Below, piece by piece: positions 54,695 to 61,913 of a stretch of DNA of 64,000 bases (position 1 is its first letter; every line of letters begins with the position of its first letter). A program made the position numbers and the translations under genes. The stretch covers positions 1-64,000 of the forward strand of contig JAEZUM010000031.1 in NCBI GenBank assembly GCA_023421075.1, given 5' to 3'. This DNA is from Bacillota bacterium. Lineage in GTDB: Bacteria > Bacillota > Clostridia > Lachnospirales > Lachnospiraceae. The notes under the pieces were generated by a model. It saw only the letters and a list, made by a program, of their open reading frames with translations, ran no database searches and had not been told where the DNA came from.

Positions 54695-56656
54695 ATGGAA
54701 ATGACAGAGAAATCAATGAACGCATTGGAATTTAATAAAATATTAGTAAAGCTGAGAGAATATGCAGTTTCTGAAAGAGCAAAGCAAAAGCTCCTGGAGC
54801 TCGTTCCCTATCTCAGTGAACGTGATGTAAAGGCTAAAATAAAGGATACCACAGAGGGTCGAAAGATATTGGATCACATCGGCACACCGCCGCTTGCTGT
54901 GATGAAGGATATCGAAATGCTACTGGAGCTGGCAGAGAAGGGAGCTATGCTAATCCCGGAACAGCTGACTCAGATAGGCCTTTTTATAAATGCCTGTAAG
55001 CGTATGAAAGGCTTTTTAAAACGAGCGGAATCCTTAGGTGTCGATATTGCAGGCTATGGTGGCTCCATCAACGAACTCTCCGCTCTATCAGCAGAGATCG
55101 ATAATACCATCAGAAATAATATAATCGATGATAATGCTTCCAAAGACTTAAAGGATATCCGCAGGAGAATGGAACAACTGCGTACGGAAATGAAAACGAA
55201 GCTTGAGGCTCAGCTTCGAAGTAAGAAGGAATGGTTTACTGATGGATTTGTGGCTACCCGAAACGGACACTTCGTGCTGCCGGTGAAAAAGGAATACAAG
55301 AACATGGTCAGCGGCTCAGTACTTGATATCTCTTCCAGTGGTTCAACCTATTTTATCGAGCCGACCATCGTTGCCAAGCTGAAGGAAGAGCTATCCATAC
55401 AGGAAATCGCAGAAAGTAATGAAGAACGTCGTATTCTCTATGTCCTCTCGGCTTTCGTCGGTGAAAATGCCTTCCAAATAAAGCTGAATATGGAGGCAAT
55501 GGAGACCCTTGATTTTATATTTGCAAAGGCGAAACTCAGTGTAGACATGAAAGCAATCGCAGCTAAAATAAATACAGAACGACAAATCCGAATCGATAAT
55601 GGACGCCATCCTTTGATCAAGCCGGCAGAATGCGTTCCCCTGAATTTTGAATTAGGAAACGGCATCAACGGGATCGTAATTACCGGCCCAAATACCGGTG
55701 GCAAAACCGTGGCATTGAAGACCGTCGGATTGCTGCAGCTGATGGCTCAAAGCGGTCTCCATGTCCCCTGTGATGATGCAGAGCTATGTATGAACAATCT
55801 GGTTCTGTGTGATATCGGTGACGGTCAGAGTATTACAGAGAATTTATCCACCTTCTCCTCTCATATCACAAACATTATTAACATACTAAATTATGCCGAC
55901 CGGGAGAGCCTGATATTACTGGATGAACTGGGCTCAGGAACCGACCCTGCCGAGGGAATGGGTATTGCAATCGCAATTTTAGAGGAGCTAAGACACAAAG
56001 GGTGCTTATTCGTTGCTACCACTCATTATCCCGAGGTAAAGGAGTATGCTAATAAGACAGAAGGTCTGGTCAATGCCAAGATGGCCTTCGACCGTGAAAG
56101 CCTAAAGCCGCTATACCGCTTAGAGATTGGTGAAGCCGGGGAAAGCTGTGCCCTCTATATCGCGAAACGGTTGGGTCTTCCAAAGCATATGCTGGATATT
56201 GCGTATCAGGAAGCTTACTGTAGAACGAACGAAACGATGCACCGAAGCATAGACAGGAGCTTTTTAGAGGGAGCAACCGAAACCTTGGAAGAAAAGAGGT
56301 TGGCTCCGGTAATTATCTCCCATATCGAGAAGCATAGAGAGTCAAAGCCGGCCAATGTCAGAAGCCAGCGTTTTAACATTGGTGACAGTGTTGTAGTATA
56401 TCCTCAGAAGAAGATCGGGATTGTATTTCGAAAGGCTGACGAGAAAGGTGAGGTCGGTGTCCAGATACAGAAGAGAAAGGAGTTCATCAGCCACAAGCGA
56501 CTTCAGCTAAAGGCTGCCGCTTCCGAGTTATATCCCGAGGATTATGATTTTTCAATCATTTTTGACAGCGTTGCCAACCGTAAAGCGAGACATAAAATGG
56601 AAAAGGGACATCATCCGGAGCTGGAGATTGTATATGAGAAAGAACAATTGAAGTAA
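54695..56656 (+). CDS. short MutS2-type ATPase without Smr domain
   Basis: 653 residues from ATG 54695 (AAGGT precedes it; the open frame runs upstream through the attenuator and is not coding). The MutS2 core is complete: the N-terminal lever region (MNALEFNKILVKLREYAVS), Walker A GPNTGGKT at residues 331-338, Walker B LILLDELGSGTDPAEG, and TTHYPEVKEYA. The C-terminus has a KOW-like beta domain (FNIGDSVVVYPQKKIGIVF), but neither the LDLRG nor the HGxGxG text of an Smr nuclease, and the coiled coil is short; standard MutS2 is about 780 residues. Full-length MutS2 splits collided ribosomes. The leader ORF and attenuator suggest induction by translation stress (inference). Confidence 0.88.
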   Translation: MEMTEKSMNALEFNKILVKLREYAVSERAKQKLLELVPYLSERDVKAKIKDTTEGRKILDHIGTPPLAVMKDIEMLLELAEKGAMLIPEQLTQIGLFINACKRMKGFLKRAESLGVDIAGYGGSINELSALSAEIDNTIRNNIIDDNASKDLKDIRRRMEQLRTEMKTKLEAQLRSKKEWFTDGFVATRNGHFVLPVKKEYKNMVSGSVLDISSSGSTYFIEPTIVAKLKEELSIQEIAESNEERRILYVLSAFVGENAFQIKLNMEAMETLDFIFAKAKLSVDMKAIAAKINTERQIRIDNGRHPLIKPAECVPLNFELGNGINGIVITGPNTGGKTVALKTVGLLQLMAQSGLHVPCDDAELCMNNLVLCDIGDGQSITENLSTFSSHITNIINILNYADRESLILLDELGSGTDPAEGMGIAIAILEELRHKGCLFVATTHYPEVKEYANKTEGLVNAKMAFDRESLKPLYRLEIGEAGESCALYIAKRLGLPKHMLDIAYQEAYCRTNETMHRSIDRSFLEGATETLEEKRLAPVIISHIEKHRESKPANVRSQRFNIGDSVVVYPQKKIGIVFRKADEKGEVGVQIQKRKEFISHKRLQLKAAASELYPEDYDFSIIFDSVANRKARHKMEKGHHPELEIVYEKEQLK

Positions 56657-56708
56657 TAAATAATTATCAAGATAACATGGTTCGATAAAAATTGAATGAG
56701 GACCAGAG

Positions 56709-56763
56709 CCTCCCGGGCGGTTAGATCTGCTTTCCTGCAGAAGCAAACCGTCCGGGAGGTTTT
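56709..56763. terminator. terminator after the mutS2-like gene
   Basis: Fourteen-base arms CCTCCCGGGCGGTT / AACCGTCCGGGAGG with one G-T pair, followed by TTTTG on the plus strand. It stands between convergent genes. Confidence 0.8.
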
Positions 56764-56813
56764 GTTCTTATCCATTTAATGCTTCTATCTGACATCCGTT
56801 GCTCTTTCTGAAG

Positions 56814-57422
56814 TTATTCCTGTTTCATAGATGCATCCAAGGTGATCTGGAGACCTTTTTCCTCGGGGACATAGCTAATTGTTGCAACTACATTCTTCGT
56901 ATTGCTTCCTGAATAGATCTTCAGGCCTTCGGCGTCACTTTCCGTCTGATTTTCGGTAAACCCCGAATCCTTGATTTTCTTACAATAGTTGTCATAATCC
57001 TCTTCCTCCACCTCATCCACCATCAGCATACAGGACTCCGGTCCGTTCATGACATAGGTGATTACTCCGCTGTTCAACTTCGGAAGATATTCTGCTGCAT
57101 CTCCTTTGGGCCACTCATTGTCCGTTCCGGCACTGATTACTGTTCCATCCTCGCCCTCAAAGGTTATCTCATCTCCATCAATTTTCATCTCTCCCTCTTC
57201 TGTACTGTAAGTCACCTTATCTCCGTCAATCTCAACCTCAACATCCTCTCCCCCCGCTTCCTCCAGTAATTCCTCGGTGATATTTGCTCCTATCTTGTCC
57301 TTCAGATTGCAGCCTGCTCCGCTTACTGTGAGAGAAGCTAATACCATAATAAGGATACTCAAGCGTAATAGACCATGCAGGCTCATGGTCCCATTCCTAT
57401 TTCTTTTTTGACTCTTCAACAT
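56814..57422 (-). CDS. DUF6591-like lipoprotein
   Basis: 202 residues. The signal segment (LSILIMVLASLTVSGAGC) ends in a lipobox Cys near residue 38, so it is probably anchored on the outer face of the membrane. An acidic repeat-like section follows (VEVEIDGDKVTYSTEEGEMKIDGDEITFEGEDG), then a domain with WPKGDAAEYLPKLNSGVITYVM and YDNYCKKIKDSGFTENQ, as in DUF6591 proteins of Clostridia; no biochemical role is known. ATG 57422 follows GGAGG by eight bases; the open frame begins 39 bases earlier. It converges on the mutS2-like gene. Confidence 0.78.
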   Translation of the reverse strand: MLKSQKRNRNGTMSLHGLLRLSILIMVLASLTVSGAGCNLKDKIGANITEELLEEAGGEDVEVEIDGDKVTYSTEEGEMKIDGDEITFEGEDGTVISAGTDNEWPKGDAAEYLPKLNSGVITYVMNGPESCMLMVDEVEEEDYDNYCKKIKDSGFTENQTESDAEGLKIYSGSNTKNVVATISYVPEEKGLQITLDASMKQE

Positions 57423-57582
57423 ATCCGTTTCCTCCATTATCAACAATTTGGTGCCCGGCACCTAATTATATTGTAACGAACGGTGGAAAGAATCCTATTA
57501 CCCTGAGGGTGATTTTTTGTCTAAAACTCCTGTTTCGAAGGGTGATATTTCACATAAACTTAAGAAATAGTACCTAGTTCCA

Positions 57583-57611
57583 TTGGAAGACTTCCCCTAA
57601 TATGATATAAT
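57583..57611 (+). promoter_or_regulatory. promoter of the solute-binding protein / LuxR operon
   Basis: -35 TTGGAA (57583-57588), 17-base spacer, -10 TATAAT (57606-57611). Transcription would start near 57618, exactly where the closing arm of the structured leader begins (57620). Confidence 0.7.
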
Positions 57612-57636
57612 CCACGTATAAGCTGATTAGTCCATG

Positions 57637-57697
57637 GAATTCAGGGCATTTATCAAGCTTGCTTGAATAAAGGTCCGGAATTTCATGGATAAGTGCA
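57637..57697 (+). repeat. 61-base direct repeat, copy 1 (quasi-palindromic hairpin)
   Basis: Identical over 61 bases to 57747-57807, period 110. With the preceding CCATG it folds into one long hairpin of about 25 base pairs: CCATG/CATGG, GAATTC with GGAATTT, GGGC with GGTCC, and TTTATCAAGC with GCTTGAATAAA around a TT loop. Confidence 0.9.
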
Positions 57698-57701
57698 ACG
57701 T

Positions 57702-57728
57702 GAACTCGAGGACATTGTCCTCGAGTTC
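57702..57728. promoter_or_regulatory. 27-base perfect palindrome in the leader
   Basis: Thirteen-base arms GAACTCGAGGACA / TGTCCTCGAGTTC around a single T. It may be the loop stem of the leader RNA, or a DNA operator for a dimeric regulator such as the LuxR-type protein encoded downstream. Confidence 0.75.
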
Positions 57729-57746
57729 CTAATCAGCTTAGCCCAA

Positions 57747-57807
57747 GAATTCAGGGCATTTATCAAGCTTGCTTGAATAAAGGTCCGGAATTTCATGGAT
57801 AAGTGCA
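57747..57807 (+). repeat. 61-base direct repeat, copy 2
   Basis: Exact copy of 57637-57697. The five bases in front (CCCAA instead of CCATG) cannot pair with CATGG, so its lower stem is lost while the upper 20 base pairs remain. Confidence 0.9.
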
Positions 57808-57837
57808 TATCAGCTATTTTTGATAGGGGGGATTCTT

Positions 57838-59235
57838 ATGAAGAAGAAATATATTGTAATAATCGTTGTTCTTTTAATCGTTCCAATTGTTATACTGGCC
57901 GTCGGTTTTATTAAAACCAAAGAATCGAATCCGGTTACCCTTACCTTATGGCATAATTACGGCGGGCAGATGAAGGAAACAATGGATGAGATGATTGAGG
58001 AATTCAATGGTACCATAGGGCAAAAGAAAGGTGTTATCATCAATGTCACCTCGATCTCCGGTTCCTCAACCCTGCATGATAAACTGACGATGGCAGCAAA
58101 CGGAGACCCGGGGGCGCCAGAGCTTCCGGATATCACCACAGCTTATCCAAAGACCGCTATGATCTTAGCCGAGAAGGAGCTTCTGGTCAATCTGGATGAT
58201 CAATTCTCCGAGAAGGAATTAGCAAAATATATCCCTCGTTTTCTTGAAGAAGGCCGATTAGACGGCGGGGCTCTATACGTATTTCCAACAGCAAAATCGA
58301 CGGAAGTATTATTTGTTAACTCTACTATTTTTGACCGTTTCAAAGAGGACAATGGTATTTCCTATGACGAGCTATCCACCTTTGAAGGAATAATGAGAAC
58401 CGCAAAGCTCTATTATGAGTGGACCGACAAGCAGACTCCCGACATTCCCAATGACGGTAAGACCTTCTACGTACCGGATTCCCTCTTTAACCTTAGTTTA
58501 ATCGGCTGCAAGCAGCTTGGAAGCAGTTTCATCAAGGATAACCGGATTGATTTCTCTAACCCTGTGGTGAAGAATATCTGGAACAGTTATTATTATCCCG
58601 CCGTCCAAGGGCAGGTTGCAATTTTTGACGGCTATGCATCGGATCTGGCAAAAACCGGTGAGATTGTATGTTCCACCGGCTCTACCGCCGGTGTCTTATT
58701 CTTCTCCCCGACAGTTACATATGCTGACAATACAACCGAGGATGCGAACCTAAAGATTCTTCCCTATCCGGTCTTTGAGGGTGGTCAAAAGATTGCGATG
58801 CAACGTGGTGCCGGTATGTGTGTCGTCAAATCAGACCGAAAAAAGGAAGCCCTGGCTGCCCTTTTCTTAAAATGGTTTACCAGTCCGGAGAATAATCTTC
58901 GTTTTGTCGCATCTACCGGTTATCTTCCTGTTACGGAAGAAGCCTTCGGTGATATTATGCTAAAGGAGATCGATTCCATCCGCGATGATAACATCAAAGA
59001 GCTTTTGAAGGTTGCACGACAGATGCAGATAGAATATGAATTCTTCATCTCTCCTTTATTTGACGGAGTTGATGTACTTCAAAGCAGTTATGAGAAAGAC
59101 TACCGCGCAATAGCCAAGTCTTCAAGAGATCAGTATCTATCCCTGTTGACAATGGCAAATAATCGGGAGGCTCTGGACGAAGCAACCAAGGGTAGCTACG
59201 AGGAGTTCAGTAATACCCTTAAGCGCATTAAGTAG
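57838..59235 (+). CDS. membrane-anchored extracellular solute-binding protein (family 1 type)
   Basis: 465 residues. The N-terminus is one strong helix (about 4-26, IVIIVVLLIVPIVILAVGFI) with no cysteine, so unlike normal Gram-positive binding proteins it is probably held by an uncleaved helix or cleaved without lipidation. The body shows VTLTLWHNYGGQMKETMDEMIEEFN, LPDITTAYPKTAMILAEKE, and AALFLKWFTSPENNLRFVASTGYLPVTEEA, the sugar-type family 1 pattern. No permease or ATPase lies nearby; instead a membrane LuxR-type regulator follows after 54 bases. It may therefore serve as a receptor for that regulator (inference). AGGGGGG precedes the ATG at 57838. Confidence 0.86.
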   Translation: MKKKYIVIIVVLLIVPIVILAVGFIKTKESNPVTLTLWHNYGGQMKETMDEMIEEFNGTIGQKKGVIINVTSISGSSTLHDKLTMAANGDPGAPELPDITTAYPKTAMILAEKELLVNLDDQFSEKELAKYIPRFLEEGRLDGGALYVFPTAKSTEVLFVNSTIFDRFKEDNGISYDELSTFEGIMRTAKLYYEWTDKQTPDIPNDGKTFYVPDSLFNLSLIGCKQLGSSFIKDNRIDFSNPVVKNIWNSYYYPAVQGQVAIFDGYASDLAKTGEIVCSTGSTAGVLFFSPTVTYADNTTEDANLKILPYPVFEGGQKIAMQRGAGMCVVKSDRKKEALAALFLKWFTSPENNLRFVASTGYLPVTEEAFGDIMLKEIDSIRDDNIKELLKVARQMQIEYEFFISPLFDGVDVLQSSYEKDYRAIAKSSRDQYLSLLTMANNREALDEATKGSYEEFSNTLKRIK

Positions 59236-59289
59236 TATGGTATATATAACCCTAAGCAATCAATAATGATAAAGGAAAGGTTGTTAAAG

Positions 59290-60903
59290 ATGGTGCGCCG
59301 GCTAATAAACCTTATAAGGCATAAAGCGGATCAATCCGATCATACAAGTGTTACCTTACGATTTCGCTTATTAATATTCCTACTTTTACTTGTTCTGACT
59401 ATGGCTGCCGGTATCATTGTCATTTTAATCATTACCGGTGTATTTTCTGCCGGAATAACCGAAAGCAAAGAGTTGATACAAGGAGAGCTAACTCATATTC
59501 AGGGAGATATCGCAACGAATTATGGGCAGCTATCGCAAGAGACGGTGGAATTTTCAACTACCTTATCGCAGAAGCTGGAGGAAAAGCTTCGAAAAAGGAA
59601 CATCGTGGTATCTGAGTTAAGTAATTATCCGGAGTATATGGAGGAGATTATATCCGAGCTTTATGAAACAACTTTTTTCTCCCTCCAAAGATCCAAATGC
59701 AGCGGTGCCTTCTTTATTCTGGATGCTACGGTGAATCCAAAGCTTGAGAACGCGTCCAACTCAAGATCCGGCTTATATATCAAGAATATGGAACCAAATA
59801 TTATCAGCTCCTCCTCACCGAATATAACGATTCTTCGCGGCTTTTCCAGCATCGGACGGGATAACTCCATCAATCTGCATACCCAATGGAGCATGGAATT
59901 CGATGTCAGTGAGGCCGACTATTATGCAATACCGATTGAATCAGCTAAGGAAAATCCCGATCTTTCCTTACAAAAGCTCTATTACTGGAGCAGCCCTCAG
60001 TTACTTCCCAACACCAGTGAAGAGGTTATGATTTGCTCGGTTCCCTTACTTGATTCAGAAAATAATATTTATGGTGTATGTGGCTTTGAAATCAGCGCCA
60101 TGCTTTTCAAATTATCCTATATGCCCTCCGATAACCACTATAACAGAATGTTCTGCATGCTTTCACCATTGTCGGAGCATACCCTGATCCTCTGCCGTTC
60201 TATGTTTGCCGGCGGTTATTCTGCCAAGAAAATATCCAAGGAGTATTCCATTCTTCGACTCAAGGACAGGGAGAATTCCTTTACAACCTATTATACCGAT
60301 GTTGATAATGTTTTCTTAGGGTATCACAGTCGTGTGCAGCTGTATCCGAAGGATTCGCCGTTTTACGGGGAGACCTGGGCAGCTGCCATAATGGTGCCGA
60401 AGGAGGATATCATTAATTCCATCCTAAATCTGAATATCGTGATAGCAAGCTTACTTATTCTTTTGGTTGCAGGCGGTATCATTATCTCAGTATTTTTTAG
60501 CAACAAATACTTAAAGCCCATCTCTGCAGGCTTCGAGATCATAAAATCAGCAGAGACAGAAGAAGCTCCCAAGACAAATATCCAGGAGATAGATGATTTA
60601 ATTCATTATCTCTCCGAATACAAGCGGGAGCAGCTGAAAAAGGCAGAGCAGGAGCGTTACCAGCTTTCGATGCTGGAGGACTTTGTTGAGAAAACGAAGA
60701 CTCTGACACCTGCGGAGCATTCCGTATTCAGTTTATATATAAAGGGACTTAGTGCACAGGAGATTGCCGACCGACTATTCTTAAGTATAAATACCGTAAA
60801 GACTCACAATAAACGTATCTTCGTTAAACTCGGAGTAGCGTCGAAGGAAGAGTTAATCCTCTATAAAAATATGCTGAAGGAAATCGGACTGGAACTAAAA
60901 TAA
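59290..60903 (+). CDS. membrane-spanning LuxR-type transcriptional regulator
   Basis: 537 residues. A first membrane helix (about 27-52, LLIFLLLLVLTMAAGIIVILIIT) is followed by a large external region (about 55-375, Cache-like by pattern, with SIGRDNSINLHTQWSMEFDVS and VPLLDSENNIYGVCGFEISAML), a second helix (about 380-402), a HAMP-like/coiled linker (SAETEEAPKTNIQEIDDLIHYLSEYKREQ) and a C-terminal LuxR/GerE helix-turn-helix (about 470-537, LTPAEHSVFSLYIKGLSAQEIADRLFLSINTVKTHNKRIFVKLGV). It is a one-component sensor that stays in the membrane while binding DNA. The start at 59290 has AAAGG nine bases upstream; an ATG at 59266 lacks a site. It is co-transcribed with the solute-binding protein gene. 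Confidence 0.85.
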   Translation: MVRRLINLIRHKADQSDHTSVTLRFRLLIFLLLLVLTMAAGIIVILIITGVFSAGITESKELIQGELTHIQGDIATNYGQLSQETVEFSTTLSQKLEEKLRKRNIVVSELSNYPEYMEEIISELYETTFFSLQRSKCSGAFFILDATVNPKLENASNSRSGLYIKNMEPNIISSSSPNITILRGFSSIGRDNSINLHTQWSMEFDVSEADYYAIPIESAKENPDLSLQKLYYWSSPQLLPNTSEEVMICSVPLLDSENNIYGVCGFEISAMLFKLSYMPSDNHYNRMFCMLSPLSEHTLILCRSMFAGGYSAKKISKEYSILRLKDRENSFTTYYTDVDNVFLGYHSRVQLYPKDSPFYGETWAAAIMVPKEDIINSILNLNIVIASLLILLVAGGIIISVFFSNKYLKPISAGFEIIKSAETEEAPKTNIQEIDDLIHYLSEYKREQLKKAEQERYQLSMLEDFVEKTKTLTPAEHSVFSLYIKGLSAQEIADRLFLSINTVKTHNKRIFVKLGVASKEELILYKNMLKEIGLELK

Positions 60904-61794
60904 TTATACTTCAACACGATTCCTTCCATTTCTCTTAGCCTCATACAATTTCTTATCCGCCTCATCAATCAGCTCATTCACGGAAGTGCACAGCTTCGGT
61001 GTCATTGCACTCACGCCGAAGCTTGCCGTGATATAGAACTTAAGATCTCCACATTCGATCGGGGTTTTCTCAACCTTCGCGCGTATACTCTCAGCCAGAT
61101 CCCCGGCAAATTCCAAAGGTGCGCCCGGGAGACAAATCAAAAATTCCTCGCCGCCATATCTGGCAACCCAGTCGTTCTCCCTCTTAAGGCTTCGATGGAG
61201 CAGATTCGCAAAGCTTTTAATGGTGTAGTCACCAACCAGATGACCATAGGTATCATTTACATTCTTAAAGTAATCGATATCAACCATAATAACAGAAATG
61301 CTGTTATCTGATAGATTTGCATTCATCATATCCAAAGGAAGCTTCTCGTTAATATATCTCCGATTATAGATTCCGGTTAGAGAATCTTTAATTGCTCTGT
61401 TATTGAGGCTATCAAGCATGATATTAAAATCTACGCTTGCATTCTCCCCATTTACATTGATACTGATATTATTGGTTGCTTTTTTCATAACCTCCAAAAC
61501 CACAGTATGGTCGGACAGCTCGATCGGTATCGCGGTTACAAGGAATATCTCATGATCCAAATATTCCATCTTCATAAAGGTATCCTTCTCTCGAAAGGCC
61601 TTCATGGAAATACAGTTTTCGCAGAGCTCCCCCTTATGAAAGAAATTGAAGCAATGCTCCGGAGCATTTTCTACGTGATTATCATGAATATTAATAACTG
61701 TCTTTCGGACCGGATCTACAATCCGCACTTTATCATAAACAAGATCAAATATATTCAGTTTTTGGATTACTTCTTCAATTTCTCTTTCGTACAT
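60904..61794 (-). CDS. diguanylate cyclase (GGDEF) with N-terminal sensor domain
   Basis: 296 residues, cytoplasmic. An N-terminal PAS-like sensor (about 1-125) contains CFNFFHKGELCENCISMKAF, whose cysteines may bind a metal or react to redox state (inference). The GGDEF domain follows (about 135-296): DSLTGIYNRRYINEKLP, VDIDYFKNVNDTYGH, and the active site GGEEF at 214-218. The inhibitory RxxD site is intact five residues before it (REND), so product feedback is expected. Its stop codon touches that of the convergent LuxR-type gene with no spacer, so antisense overlap is likely. AGGAAGGGTG precedes the ATG. Confidence 0.94.
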   Translation of the reverse strand: MYEREIEEVIQKLNIFDLVYDKVRIVDPVRKTVINIHDNHVENAPEHCFNFFHKGELCENCISMKAFREKDTFMKMEYLDHEIFLVTAIPIELSDHTVVLEVMKKATNNISINVNGENASVDFNIMLDSLNNRAIKDSLTGIYNRRYINEKLPLDMMNANLSDNSISVIMVDIDYFKNVNDTYGHLVGDYTIKSFANLLHRSLKRENDWVARYGGEEFLICLPGAPLEFAGDLAESIRAKVEKTPIECGDLKFYITASFGVSAMTPKLCTSVNELIDEADKKLYEAKRNGRNRVEV

Positions 61795-61848
61795 AGCATG
61801 TCACCCTTCCTGCAACTGAAAGTAGGATTAATTATTGTTTTTAATATT

Positions 61849-61913
61849 AGCAGATAAATGAAAATACGTCAAAAAATATTTTATATTTTCTGACGTATTT
61901 TCATTTATCTGCT
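61849..61913. terminator. 23-base perfect inverted repeat at the chemotaxis receptor stop
   Basis: Arms of 23 perfect bases (61849-61871 with 61891-61913) and a 19-base AT-rich loop. The right arm includes part of the receptor's stop codon (61912-61914). On the minus strand it is followed by AATATTAAAAAC, not a U-run, so it may stop transcription less directly, or protect the mRNA end. Confidence 0.6.

Larger units (their letters stand above)
57620..57816 (+). promoter_or_regulatory. repeat-built structured leader of the solute-binding protein gene
   Basis: The leader holds an 11-bp closing inverted repeat AAGCTGATTAG / CTAATCAGCTT (57620-57630 with 57729-57739). Inside lie one hairpin repeat and a 27-base palindrome (57702-57728). 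A second copy of the hairpin repeat follows the closing arm, and ATCAGCT recurs at 57809-57815. The ribosome site AGGGGGG comes 20 bases later. No T-run terminator is visible. It may be an RNA regulator or a set of operators. Confidence 0.6.

Noticed and set aside
57620..57816. CRISPR array
   Set aside because: There are only two repeat copies, each 61 bases and hairpin-forming, with a palindromic spacer and no cas genes nearby.
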